DNA from: Rhodococcus sp. 1168
Lineage (GTDB): Bacteria; Actinomycetota; Actinomycetes; Mycobacteriales; Mycobacteriaceae
Length of the DNA stretch: 64,000 bases
Assembly (NCBI RefSeq): GCF_002091955.1
Contig: NZ_MKKY01000091.1
Coordinates: 253,001 to 317,000 of the forward strand
Reading direction: 5' to 3'
Translations under genes and position numbers: made by a program
Shown: positions 34,424 through 43,324 of the stretch, piece by piece
Layout: each line of letters opens with the position of its first letter
How positions within the stretch are numbered: position 1 is the stretch's first letter
Notes under the pieces: generated by a model
What the model saw: the letters and a program-made list of their open reading frames with translations, nothing else
What the model was told of the DNA's origin: nothing
The model's database searches: none

Positions 34424-36118
34424 TCAGATCACTCCCAGCTTGTGCCCAGCGGCAAATGTCGCGCGGATAAGTCGGAGGTTCTTCTCCATCGGAGACTCGT
34501 TGGCCCGAGGATCCCCAACCACTGCGGACCACCCCGCCTCATCGCGGGTGTAGTCATAGTCGATCTGCGATGCCTGCTCCACGAAGACCGTCCCCTTGCG
34601 CGGGAAATCACGCATAGTCAGACCGATCCGCGAGCCGAGGAACCAATGGCCCTGACCGCGATCGCCGATGTAGTACGGCCGGCCATCGCCGAGTGTCGCC
34701 TTGTGCGTCGTACGCGGTCGAGTTTTGTTGAACGTGTCCCGCAATGACATCAGCGAAGACAGCGTGTATGCCCGGCCCGCACTGTCCGCCATCGCTTCCT
34801 GATAGTGCGACCACCCATACCGCAAAGCGCGGACCGGACTTTTGATGCTCCACCAGGCCCCGATTGTGTCGGTGTAGAACGGCTTCAGGAATGTGTCCGC
34901 TATAACCCCAGCGGTCGGCAGGTAGATGAATTGCCCAAGATAATTGCCTATCAGGGTGATTCCAGCCGAGATCCCCTCATTGATACCGGGCGCCGAGTGG
35001 CCCCCGGTGACGACTTGGACAACGGTGCCTGGAGTGAAACTCCACTCCGAGGCTTCGACGCCCGAAACCTTCCCGTCCCGATACACGACGTACGGCTGCT
35101 TAGGGAAAGTGCCAAGCCACTTGCCGACGATTCCTTGATACGGGTCAATCGAACCCGTAGCCGTGGTGACGATCTCGTCGATGAAGTTGTCCGCGAGCTG
35201 CACTACGGTCCGCGTGAGCCCGTCCCAGATCGTGCCACCCGTCGAGGTGCCGTCCCAGTATCCGGAAACGTCGACGATGTCGAACACGATCGTGCCGTGA
35301 CGGACATTCGCGCCAGGCCACGGAGGTGGGTCACCGGTGAGCCAGCGGCGAGTGGTAACCATCAGCTGCGCATCCGCGAGCGTCGGTTCGGCCATATCGT
35401 GCCAGTACTCGAACCTCGATGACAACACCGTCCACGGTGACGAATCGTTCAGTAACGCAGTAGGAACGACGACCATGTTCCAGTTCGACATGTTGAACAG
35501 CGATCCCCAGCCGGCAGGATCCAGCGGGTCATCCGGAAGAGCCCACCAGTTGCCCTCCATCCGCATGATGTTCATAAAGAGCGCAAGCTTGAGCATGTAG
35601 ATGCTCGGCCCGGCGAGCACGAATGCCCTCTTCTGGACGATCGCGGGGAGGTAGGGTGAGCACCAGACGATCAGGTTTTTCAGCTCTTCGTAGTCGTCGA
35701 GGAAGCTCAGCTCGACGTACCGCTTCCCGTCCTCGTCTTTGACGATTTTCGTAGACGCTTCACCCGCGCACCGGCCGCCCCAGCGTGCACCGTCCTTGTC
35801 CATGGTGACGTGCACATTCTGCTTCGTGCGACCCCATGGGTCGACGGCCCAGTTTGTCAGCCAGTGCCCCACTGGAAGAACGAGTCTCGCGACACCGGTG
35901 TTGTTCATTCGCCACTGAAAGTGGCCCTCCCGCTCGACCGTGACACGGCCCGCGTAATTCATGTCGCCGTCCCATAGGCGCACCATCGGGCGCTTGCGGC
36001 GGCGACGCTTGAAATGCTCTTGCTCGATCTGCGCGTCGTTCCAGATCTTGTCGAGCCGAGCCATCAGGATTGGGTCTTCGAGAAGCGGATTCGGTGGCGG
36101 TGCAACTGGAGCCGTCAT
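34424..36118 (-). CDS. Minor tail protein (Gp37-like, tail-tip/tail-associated)
   Basis: A 564-residue protein that follows the distal tail gene without a gap. Its motifs (RLWDGDMNYAGRVTVEREGHFQW, LNDSSPWTVLSSRFEYWHDMAEPTLADAQLMVTTRRWL split, GDRGQGHWFLGSRIGLTMRDFPRKGTVFVE split) match the siphovirus ReqiPepy6 Gp37-like family. It occupies the Tal/baseplate-hub position. No hydrolase motif is evident. Confidence 0.8.
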   Translation of the reverse strand: MTAPVAPPPNPLLEDPILMARLDKIWNDAQIEQEHFKRRRRKRPMVRLWDGDMNYAGRVTVEREGHFQWRMNNTGVARLVLPVGHWLTNWAVDPWGRTKQNVHVTMDKDGARWGGRCAGEASTKIVKDEDGKRYVELSFLDDYEELKNLIVWCSPYLPAIVQKRAFVLAGPSIYMLKLALFMNIMRMEGNWWALPDDPLDPAGWGSLFNMSNWNMVVVPTALLNDSSPWTVLSSRFEYWHDMAEPTLADAQLMVTTRRWLTGDPPPWPGANVRHGTIVFDIVDVSGYWDGTSTGGTIWDGLTRTVVQLADNFIDEIVTTATGSIDPYQGIVGKWLGTFPKQPYVVYRDGKVSGVEASEWSFTPGTVVQVVTGGHSAPGINEGISAGITLIGNYLGQFIYLPTAGVIADTFLKPFYTDTIGAWWSIKSPVRALRYGWSHYQEAMADSAGRAYTLSSLMSLRDTFNKTRPRTTHKATLGDGRPYYIGDRGQGHWFLGSRIGLTMRDFPRKGTVFVEQASQIDYDYTRDEAGWSAVVGDPRANESPMEKNLRLIRATFAAGHKLGVI

Positions 36119-36997
36119 CTACTCACCTCCTAGGATCGTCGTCCAATGTCGGGATTGACGTAGCGCGACAGTCGCCCCGGGGACGCTCGCCGACACCGGT
36201 ATCTGCGTCAGTGGGGTGTGATGCGGAACCGCGAATTCGAACTCGATCCCTGCCGTGCGGCCGATGAATACCGGGTTGATGTTCGACCGCCACGTCAACT
36301 CATCCGGATAGGAATCGATGGTCAGCTGCTCGCCAGCCGCTAGAGATGGTGTGGTGATGGTGCGGTCCCGATGCTCGTAATCCTCGTGCTTCGGGTCAGA
36401 GACCCACGAGAAGTCCGGCAGAGTCACCGTCCCCGCTTGCGCCATGTCGACCACATACTTCGGATGCATCGGGCGGTTGGTCGGGTTCGAAACCCAGAAC
36501 GAACCCGACAGGGCGCCGGACGCGGACTGCCACACATCGATCACGTCGTCCTCGACCCAAAACGGCCACTCTGGACGGCAGGTGATGATCATCAGCCCGT
36601 AGTTGTCGTAGCCCGGGTCCACGTCCGGCTCGAATTCCGGCGTCTCGACCAATCTCACGCCGAGACGCCGGACGCCCGAGGATGATCCGGCTACAAGCGT
36701 GGTGACCTCGTCGAAGTCCCATGCTCGCCGAAACTCGGAATACACCTGCTCCCACGGCGACCCCGGGCGCATCGAGATATGCACCGACAGGACGATGGTC
36801 ATCATGTCGACCTTGTCGCCGCCGTACTCCGCCTTCTCAGTGAAAGCGCCCTGGGTCCACCGTGTCGATCGGGGTGTCTCCCAGATCTTCTCTGGCTTCA
36901 TGCCGAGGACGACGCCAGTCGACGCCGCCTCGGCGCTATGGAATGGCCAGTAGGAACCGTTCGCGCCCTCGACCGCGAGGTGTAGGACACTACTCAT
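36119..36997 (-). CDS. Distal tail (Dit-like) minor tail protein
   Basis: A 292-residue protein immediately downstream of the tape measure, where siphophages encode Dit. It has an N-terminal beta-sandwich-type region (LHLAVEGANGSYWPFHSAEAASTGVVLG) and a central GGxxVDMMTIVLSVHI region. The C-terminal galectin-like part holds NPTNRPMHPKYVVDMAQAGTVTLPDFSW split. It overlaps the tape measure stop by 4 bp. It would cap the tail tube and anchor the Gp37-like protein. Confidence 0.75.
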   Translation of the reverse strand: MSSVLHLAVEGANGSYWPFHSAEAASTGVVLGMKPEKIWETPRSTRWTQGAFTEKAEYGGDKVDMMTIVLSVHISMRPGSPWEQVYSEFRRAWDFDEVTTLVAGSSSGVRRLGVRLVETPEFEPDVDPGYDNYGLMIITCRPEWPFWVEDDVIDVWQSASGALSGSFWVSNPTNRPMHPKYVVDMAQAGTVTLPDFSWVSDPKHEDYEHRDRTITTPSLAAGEQLTIDSYPDELTWRSNINPVFIGRTAGIEFEFAVPHHTPLTQIPVSASVPGATVALRQSRHWTTILGGE

Positions 36998-39900
36998 GGG
37001 AGCGTCCCAGCCATTGCGGCATGATCCTGACGTTCCTTCACTTTCACCCTCCTGATTGCGTCCTCGGCGTCAGTGATGCCGTAGAGGTGATAGGTCGCCC
37101 CAGCACGCGCTTCGGCGCCACCGCGTGACGCCTGCCCGAACTGAGCACCGCCATTGATCGCCTGCAGGATCTGCCCGTTCGCACCCGCATTGGCCGACCG
37201 CGAGTTCACGACGAACTCGCTAGCCTCCAGCCATGCCGGCACCTTGTCGCGCCCCGAAGGACCGACCACAGGACCACCGTCGTGGTATCCACGAATCGGC
37301 TTGTTCCGCAGACCGGCAACGAGATTCGCCAACGGATTCTGCGGATCGTTCGGCAACGACGGATCCCGATGCGCCGCGAACTCGTCTCGCGCGAGACCCA
37401 GCAGGTTCGCTGGATCGCCGTTCGACTTCGTAGCGATACGCTCGAGCACTCCAGCGGCACTGGATAGTGACTGGCCCGTCTCCTGCAGCGCCTTCTCGGC
37501 CACTGGAGACCACTGCTCCGGACCCTTACTTGGGTCGTAGAGCACCGGCGAGTCCGCCATGATCTGCGACTGGGATGCGCTACCTGGATCGACGACGTCG
37601 GTGCCGTCACGCTCGGCGAGAGCATCGCCAAGCATCATCCCCGCCTGCACGAAGCTCGGCATCTCATTCGGGATCCCGAACACGCCGAGCGCGTCCTCGA
37701 CCTGGCCCGACACGAAATCCTTCGCGAAGTTGCCGAGCAGATCCGACCACGACGACACCGAATCCGACGACGCATCCTTCTTCTTCGTCCCCGCCGACTT
37801 CAAAGCCTCCTCGGCCTTGAACAGCTCCGAGTCTGCCTTCGCCAACTCCAACGGAGTCGAATCCGGGTCGTCGTAGACCTCGTTGCGGCGTTCGTTCGCC
37901 GACTCGACCGCAAGCTGCGCATCGAGATGCTCAACCTCCGAGTCCGAGAACATCCTCGACAAGGCTGGGGCCTGCGGGGCCGGGCCTTCCTCGACATACG
38001 CAGCGACGTCATCCTTCTTGGCCTGCAGATCAGTAACCTTCTGCTGAGCCTGCTCAACCTTGACGTTCGCCATGTCGAGATCTGCCTGCGACTTCTCCCC
38101 TTCGACGAATGCAGCCTCGACTTCGGCGCGAGCTTCCTCGGCCCGGACGATGGCGATCTGAGCCGCATCGAGGTCGAGTTGCTGCTTGTCGGTCCACTCC
38201 GGGCGCGGCTTGAGCGTCCGGCCGCCACGCATCCCTACCGAGTACGAAGCGCCATATCCTGCGCCCGCACCGATCGGCAGGTGAGCATGATCGGTGAACT
38301 GCGGCGCCGAAGCACCATCAGTGCCACCGACCATGCCGCCGCCGTAACTGCCGCCCATCTCGACGTTCACGCCACCCGGCAAAGTTCCCGCCGTGTGGCC
38401 GCCGCCCGGGCCGCCATTGAGCCACCCGAAATTGAGGTCGCCGAGACCGCCGAGCCCCGACTGAAATCCCATCGACGCCAAGGCTGAGCCCATCGTCGCC
38501 GTCGCGAAGCGTGACGCAAACGCCGGCAAGCCGACAGCGAACCGAGCGATCGCAGCCATCGCGGCAGAGCAGTCGCCCCACTTCACGCCACCCCAGTCGT
38601 ACGCCGAACCCGTAAGCGGCTGCGACTCCGAGCCGTTGACGAACCCGAGCAACTCCTCGGGCGACCTGAGTCCGACGCGGCCGCCCTCCTCGTAGCCCGC
38701 GAGCTTCGGGAAGGTGCCCGCGTTGATCGCGGCAAGCTCGCGGTCATACCGGTCCGACGAGCGGCCATTAATGACCCACTCCCCCGCATCTACACGAGCA
38801 ATCGGGGCACCATTACTAGCGACAGCAAGGAAGCCGTCCGTCGTCTCAGTGCCCGGGCCGGACGTCGGCAACCTTCCACCAGTCGCCCTACCCGGCATCG
38901 GAAGCGCCGGGTTGATCGGCACATTCGCCGCCGGATTCGGCGCATTGACAGTCGGACCATTCGCGAAACTGTCAAGAGTCTTCCGAAGCTGACCGAGTCC
39001 GGTGAGCGCCTCGTCGACACCATGCAGCGTGATCGTCGTCGGCAACTCCAACGGGAACAGCCGATACTGGTCAGCGAGGGCGGTCGCCTTCTCCAGGGTC
39101 ATGCCAGCCTCGACACGCTGCCTGATGAACTCGTCACGTACACGCTGTCCGGCAGCCTGCACGAAATTGGCCGCATCCTCCGATGACAGTTTCTGCTCGG
39201 TCGCGGACCGGGCCGCCTCGGCACCAGCCTGATCGAAAGCGCCTTGAACGCCGCGCATTGCATCGAAGAGCCGCGAACCCGCGGCAGTAGTGGTGTCGAT
39301 CTGACCCGCCGCGGACACCGCGTCCGAGCCACCATTCGCAGCCGCCTCGGAGAACCCGCGGAGTGCATCGTTGAGACGCTTCTGCGTCTCCTCCGCCGTC
39401 ATCTGATCGCCACGGAGGCGACCCAGGGCGGACGTCAACCCGTCGACGCCGCCTGCAGCGCCGATCGAATTCGTCGTGATCCCAGCGAGCGCATCACGAA
39501 CACCACTTGCGGCCGACTGCGATTCGATGAACTCTCGGCGTATGCCGGAGTACTTGTCTACGAGAATCTGCCCCGACGACCCGGTCGACTCCAGACGCGA
39601 CTTCATGTCCAGCCACGACGCCGCGCTACCAGTCACACCAGAAGTGAGGTCACGCTGGGTGAGATCGAGCTTCTCGAGAGCTCCCTGGGCACGCTCAGCG
39701 GCGCGGCCTGCATCATCCACCTCTCGGGAGTCCGCTACGGCCGTGTCGCTACTGAAAACGCCGCCGCCCCCTGCAATCAGGGGCTGCCGAGCAAAGGCGA
39801 CGAACTTATCCCACTTGCCAGGGATGCGCCCCGCTGCATCGTCGAGATCTTTGTCGATCTTCTCGATCTGAGCGGACACGACAGACTTCACGCCCGAATC

Positions 39901-41943
39901 GGTGTCGCCACCCGAGCTCGCGAATGCCTCGTCGAGGTTCTCGCGGAACACAACCATCGACTTCGAGTAGTCGCCGGCAGCGTCGCGGGTCGCCTTGAGT
40001 CCGGCGGTCATCTTGTCCGATGAGGACTTGAATGCCATTACTGTGCCGATTGCGGCTGCGATGCCGATCATGAATGCGCCGCCGGGTCCGATGAAGCTCG
40101 CGACACGACTGGCACCAGTCTTGAGGGCACCCATCGCCGCCCCGCCGACATTCCGCGCCTGAGCGCCGAGGGTAGCGATATTGGCTGCGCCGTTACGTGC
40201 CGCGGCGACCAGCGGTGTCGACGTCGTAGCCGCGAGACGCTGTGCGGTCGCGTACGCACCGAGTGCGGATGTCGACTGCACCGTCGCCGCAGTTCGCACA
40301 CGATCCGCGGCGGCCGCCGCCAACTGGGCGACACGAGCACGCAAAGTGAGCGCGATGTTCGGTGCCTGCGCACCGGTATTCGCCCACAGTGCCGCAGTGT
40401 GTGCGACCAGAGCCTTAGTGAGCGCCATCTGCGCCGCGATCTGCGCCGGAAGCATGATGGCACTCGCGATCTTCGCAGCCTGATAGCCGGTCTGGATCAC
40501 CTTCGCGCCGACCATCGCCACAGCGGCACCACCGAGAGCAACGCCAGCGAGATCGGCATTATCCGCCAAGAACCCCATCGCGGACGCCATCACCTTGATG
40601 CCAGCAGCGACGACGACAGTCGTATCCCCGCCGAGACTCAACAGGGAAGTGCCGACAGAGGAAGCGGCAGAGACCAGCTTGTCGAATACGGAACTGATCG
40701 AATCGGAGACACTACCGACGTTGTCGAGAGTGCTCGACGCTGAATCCCCAGCGCTCGTGATCCCACCGAGAACAGTGTTGACCTGATTGCCGGTGTCGCC
40801 GGAGAAGAACTTCGAGATTCCGTCGTACGCCGCGATCGCGCCTTCGCGGATCCGGAACAGGATGTCGACGACCTTCGAATCCTCATCGAGACCGAATGTC
40901 ATCTTCGATCCAGCGAAGTCGCCCTTTGCGAGGATCGACCACACGCCCTGGATTCCATCGGTGACCGTCCGCAGTCGGGCGCCGAAGCGTTCCCACTTCG
41001 TCCCTGATCCTTCGATCGAGTCGCCGGACGACTTGAATGCCCCGATCAGGCCGGTAAGTCCTGTGGCAACCTTCGTCGACATCGCTTCGACTTTCGGGGC
41101 GAGCTTGTCAGCGAACCCGCCGACGCCGCCGAAGCTGTCCTGCGCGAGCTTTGCGAATGGCTTGAGTGCCGACTCGCCGACGCGGCCGAGAGCGGCTTTC
41201 ATATTCTCGAACGAGCCACGGAGAGTCTTCCCGGATTCGAGTGCCGCGCCGCCGATATTCTCCTCGATGACCTTCTTGAAGGTCTCCGAATCGACCTCGC
41301 CCTTCTTGACCATGTCGGACAGCTCGTCGGCAGACACCTTGTACTCGTCCTGAAGCCACTGAAAGATCGGGATACCGCGGTCCGACAGCTGATTCAGGTT
41401 GTCAGTGAAGACGGTCCCCGAGGTCTGGACTTTATTGAAGATGGAGCCCATTTCTTCGAGAGATGTCCCCGCGATCGTCGCTGCGTCGCCGGTGAGCGAG
41501 AGGTACTTCGTGAGCTCCTGGCCGGGCTTGATGCCAGCCGCCACCGCGGATGCGGCGATCGTGGCTGCGTCACCGAGTCCATAGGCGGTGCCCTTCACCG
41601 ACGCGAGGGCCGAGTCCATGATCGTGGCGATGCCCTGGGTGTCATGGCCGAGACCGGCGAGCTTGCCTTTCGCGTCGTCGATCGCAACGAGGCGGCCCAT
41701 ACCCTTGGTGAGGGCCGTGCCGACCGCAAGTCCTGCCACCGCGCCCGCGGCGAGCGCCCCGACCTTGAGGGTGGTGCCGATGCCGGAAGCGAGCCGTGAA
41801 CCCATGCCGCGGCCCGACTTCTCGGCACCAGCCTGTGCGCCGTTGAGCGCCTGAGAGATCCCCGGACCTATCTTCGAGGTCTCAGGGACCACCGAAATGT
41901 AGCCAACGCCCAACTCTGTCAACGGAATTCGCCTCCTCGGCAC
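36994..41943 (-). CDS. Tape measure protein with internal peptidase-like domain
   Basis: At 1649 residues this is the largest phage gene. The N-terminal part has the tape-measure domain (residues 70-270: AIDDAKGKLAGLGHDTQGI, LSLTGDAATIAGTSLEEMGSIF split). Transmembrane-like segments lie near 50-70 and 640-660. Around residues 1105-1230 is a Cys/His-type domain (SAYDWGGVKWGDCSAAM...GGGHTAGTLPGGVNVEMGG) resembling the NlpC/P60-like peptidases found in some tape measures. A coiled coil (DLDAAQIAIVRAEEARAEVE, near 1280-1330) follows. At about 1.5 angstrom per residue the tail would be near 245 nm. Confidence 0.92.
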   Translation of the reverse strand: MPRRRIPLTELGVGYISVVPETSKIGPGISQALNGAQAGAEKSGRGMGSRLASGIGTTLKVGALAAGAVAGLAVGTALTKGMGRLVAIDDAKGKLAGLGHDTQGIATIMDSALASVKGTAYGLGDAATIAASAVAAGIKPGQELTKYLSLTGDAATIAGTSLEEMGSIFNKVQTSGTVFTDNLNQLSDRGIPIFQWLQDEYKVSADELSDMVKKGEVDSETFKKVIEENIGGAALESGKTLRGSFENMKAALGRVGESALKPFAKLAQDSFGGVGGFADKLAPKVEAMSTKVATGLTGLIGAFKSSGDSIEGSGTKWERFGARLRTVTDGIQGVWSILAKGDFAGSKMTFGLDEDSKVVDILFRIREGAIAAYDGISKFFSGDTGNQVNTVLGGITSAGDSASSTLDNVGSVSDSISSVFDKLVSAASSVGTSLLSLGGDTTVVVAAGIKVMASAMGFLADNADLAGVALGGAAVAMVGAKVIQTGYQAAKIASAIMLPAQIAAQMALTKALVAHTAALWANTGAQAPNIALTLRARVAQLAAAAADRVRTAATVQSTSALGAYATAQRLAATTSTPLVAAARNGAANIATLGAQARNVGGAAMGALKTGASRVASFIGPGGAFMIGIAAAIGTVMAFKSSSDKMTAGLKATRDAAGDYSKSMVVFRENLDEAFASSGGDTDSGVKSVVSAQIEKIDKDLDDAAGRIPGKWDKFVAFARQPLIAGGGGVFSSDTAVADSREVDDAGRAAERAQGALEKLDLTQRDLTSGVTGSAASWLDMKSRLESTGSSGQILVDKYSGIRREFIESQSAASGVRDALAGITTNSIGAAGGVDGLTSALGRLRGDQMTAEETQKRLNDALRGFSEAAANGGSDAVSAAGQIDTTTAAGSRLFDAMRGVQGAFDQAGAEAARSATEQKLSSEDAANFVQAAGQRVRDEFIRQRVEAGMTLEKATALADQYRLFPLELPTTITLHGVDEALTGLGQLRKTLDSFANGPTVNAPNPAANVPINPALPMPGRATGGRLPTSGPGTETTDGFLAVASNGAPIARVDAGEWVINGRSSDRYDRELAAINAGTFPKLAGYEEGGRVGLRSPEELLGFVNGSESQPLTGSAYDWGGVKWGDCSAAMAAIARFAVGLPAFASRFATATMGSALASMGFQSGLGGLGDLNFGWLNGGPGGGHTAGTLPGGVNVEMGGSYGGGMVGGTDGASAPQFTDHAHLPIGAGAGYGASYSVGMRGGRTLKPRPEWTDKQQLDLDAAQIAIVRAEEARAEVEAAFVEGEKSQADLDMANVKVEQAQQKVTDLQAKKDDVAAYVEEGPAPQAPALSRMFSDSEVEHLDAQLAVESANERRNEVYDDPDSTPLELAKADSELFKAEEALKSAGTKKKDASSDSVSSWSDLLGNFAKDFVSGQVEDALGVFGIPNEMPSFVQAGMMLGDALAERDGTDVVDPGSASQSQIMADSPVLYDPSKGPEQWSPVAEKALQETGQSLSSAAGVLERIATKSNGDPANLLGLARDEFAAHRDPSLPNDPQNPLANLVAGLRNKPIRGYHDGGPVVGPSGRDKVPAWLEASEFVVNSRSANAGANGQILQAINGGAQFGQASRGGAEARAGATYHLYGITDAEDAIRRVKVKERQDHAAMAGTLP

Positions 41944-42503
41944 TACTGCGCCGCGGCCGCTTGCCTCTCTTTGAGGGCAGCACGAATCCGTTGCGCTTCA
42001 GGGTTGGTCTTGCGGGGCCGAGACTTCGGCGACTCGCCACGCTGGCGGGCCGCAAGTTCCGCCCGGACGTCGATCACAGCCGCCGGTTTCGCGGTCTTCG
42101 CGCGCTCGTTCGCGGCGTACATCGCACGAGCACGTGCCGCGATACCGGCAGGCCTGTCTTTAGGCGGCGTCCCTGCGAGCATGTGGCCAAGATCGGCTAC
42201 CTGATCTTCGAGTGCGGCGAGCCTCGCGATGTCCGGGTCGTAGAAGATCCCCATGGGGTCGACGAGGCTCCGGAATGCAGACCGGCCCGGCAGATGCTCG
42301 AGCCATGCGTCGAGATCGTGCCAGGCCAGTGTGCGGCCGAGCTCATCGAGAGATCGGCCGCGTTCGAGAAGGTCGGAGCGGATAGCCCCCTCTACTCCGT
42401 CGCGTCGGAGGAGTCCGAGGAGGCGTCGGATTTTTCCGGATCGGCCGGCTTCGACGCCTCGGTCCAGTCCTTCCAAAGCTCTTGGCGGGGCATCAGCGGC
42501 CAT
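41943..42503 (-). CDS. Tail assembly chaperone, second reading frame (expressed by -1 frameshift)
   Basis: This frame has no convincing start of its own; it is read by ribosomes that slip -1 at 42431-42437 from the upstream chaperone. The fusion joins ...PEK to IRRLLGLLRRDGVEGAIRSD and runs to 41943, about 288 residues in total (42808-41943). The C-terminal part is charged and helical (PKSRPRKTNPEAQRIRAALK). The G/GT pair upstream of a tape measure is near universal in siphophages and loads the tape measure during tail assembly. It abuts the tape measure start. Confidence 0.8.
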   Translation of the reverse strand: MAADAPPRALEGLDRGVEAGRSGKIRRLLGLLRRDGVEGAIRSDLLERGRSLDELGRTLAWHDLDAWLEHLPGRSAFRSLVDPMGIFYDPDIARLAALEDQVADLGHMLAGTPPKDRPAGIAARARAMYAANERAKTAKPAAVIDVRAELAARQRGESPKSRPRKTNPEAQRIRAALKERQAAAAQ

Positions 42504-42808
42504 CCGTCCACTTCGACCGCCAGCTCGGGTGCGAGCCGCTTAAGTAGCTCGTCCATGACGTCGGAGTCGTCCGGGAACTGCAGTTTGCGGTCCGATCCGG
42601 GAATGACCTGGCGCTTCTTGTTCCGATCATCTCGGCGCTTCTGGACGTCTTCGATGCGCTTGGTGATGACATCGTCGACTTCCTCGTGCACCTCTTTCGG
42701 CACGTAGCCGATCATGGGGATTTCGTAGACGGTCGGCTCGTCGGATCCGGCTTTGTAGATTTCGACGGGGAATTTGGGGAAGACGTCGGGTCGGTACTGG
42801 AATGCCAT
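42392..42808 (-). CDS. Tail assembly chaperone (G-like, unshifted product)
   Basis: A 138-residue acidic protein (MAFQYRPDVFPKFPVEIYKAGSDEP..., ending SDASSDSSDATE) immediately upstream of the frameshifted chaperone frame and the tape measure. ATG 42808 is preferred over ATG 42868 because the extra residues are His/Lys-rich and AAGGCCC-type leader sequence precedes ATG 42808. It overlaps the second frame by 112 bp, the normal G/GT arrangement. Confidence 0.85.
   Translation of the reverse strand: MAFQYRPDVFPKFPVEIYKAGSDEPTVYEIPMIGYVPKEVHEEVDDVITKRIEDVQKRRDDRNKKRQVIPGSDRKLQFPDDSDVMDELLKRLAPELAVEVDGWPLMPRQELWKDWTEASKPADPEKSDASSDSSDATE
42431..42437 (-). other. Slippery site for -1 programmed frameshifting
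   Basis: On the minus strand the zero-frame codons are CCG GAA AAA TCC, giving the heptamer GGAAAAA. Moving back one base turns GAA AAA into GGA AAA and continues ATC CGA into the open second frame. The frame relation of the two ORFs is exactly -1, the usual direction for tail chaperones. Confidence 0.7.
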
Positions 42809-42930
42809 GTTTGCACCAGGGCCTTTCTTGTGTGGTTTGTGGCGGCACCGGGCTCTGGTGGATCCCACCCGACTGGGGTGGCCCGGTGCAGTGGGGGTGA
42901 TCTATCAGCCCCGGTCGGGTGGGAATGGGA

Positions 42931-42962
42931 GAAGCCCCGCACCGGGTGTGGTGCAGGGCTTC
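42931..42962. terminator. Hairpin upstream of the tail chaperone, at the left edge of the embedded cassette
   Basis: GAAGCCC-C-GCACC pairs with GGTGC-A-GGGCTTC (12 pairs, one mismatch, 6-nt loop). It lies in the 324-bp gene-free stretch 42809-43132, which otherwise holds the 15-bp repeat, the promoter and the operator-like repeat of the cassette. It may insulate the two opposite transcription units. Confidence 0.5.
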
Positions 42963-42969
42963 AGTGGGT
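42955..42969. repeat. 15-bp direct repeat, left copy flanking the embedded cassette
   Basis: AGGGCTTCAGTGGGT here is identical to 43864-43878. The pair brackets the opposite-strand genes 43133-43851, 909 bp apart, as if the cassette had entered by recombination between short repeats. Confidence 0.75.
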
Positions 42970-43050
42970 GGAGCGGTCCGATCAGGCGAGCTTGGGGATT
43001 CGGATACTTCCAGCGACGGTATATGCCGTGTGCTGGTTGTCCGGGTCCGC

Positions 43051-43079
43051 TTGCGCACCCTGAAATAGGGTGCTAGCAT
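43051..43079 (+). promoter_or_regulatory. Promoter with inverted repeat in the spacer, driving the embedded cassette
   Basis: TTGCGC (43051-43056), a 17-bp spacer and TAGCAT (43074-43079) give a sigma-70-like promoter. The perfect inverted repeat GCACCCT-GAAAT-AGGGTGC (43055-43073) fills the spacer, so a bound dimer would block RNA polymerase. The downstream HTH protein is the obvious ligand, as in Aca autoregulation. Confidence 0.65.
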
Positions 43080-43132
43080 TGGGGTATCAGGCCAGGGGAT
43101 AGAGCCCCAGGCCACCTCGAAAGGACAGAGAC

Positions 43133-43324
43133 ATGACCGACTACTTCACCGACATCGAAGACGGCGACACGGCAGCCATCACCACAGTCGGGTCAGACCT
43201 CATCGCCACCAGCACGTCGGGTACCACCGAGCCGGTCAGCCAGAGCTACATCGACACCTACCTTCGTCCGGCCACAGCCGACGAGACCACCGCATACCTC
43301 GCAGCCATCGAGCAGAAGCGATGA
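43133..43324 (+). CDS. Small acidic protein, candidate anti-defence (anti-CRISPR-like) protein
   Basis: A 63-residue protein (MTDYFTDIEDGDTAAITTVG...) with about 11 Asp/Glu against 3 Lys/Arg. It has no signal peptide or membrane helix and no family I recognise. AAAGGA lies 8-9 bp before ATG 43133. It is first in a two-gene operon on the strand opposite to the tail genes, overlapping the HTH gene by 4 bp (ATGA). Small acidic proteins followed by an Aca-type HTH are typical of anti-CRISPR operons, but it could equally be an antitoxin or another moron product. Confidence 0.65.
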   Translation: MTDYFTDIEDGDTAAITTVGSDLIATSTSGTTEPVSQSYIDTYLRPATADETTAYLAAIEQKR

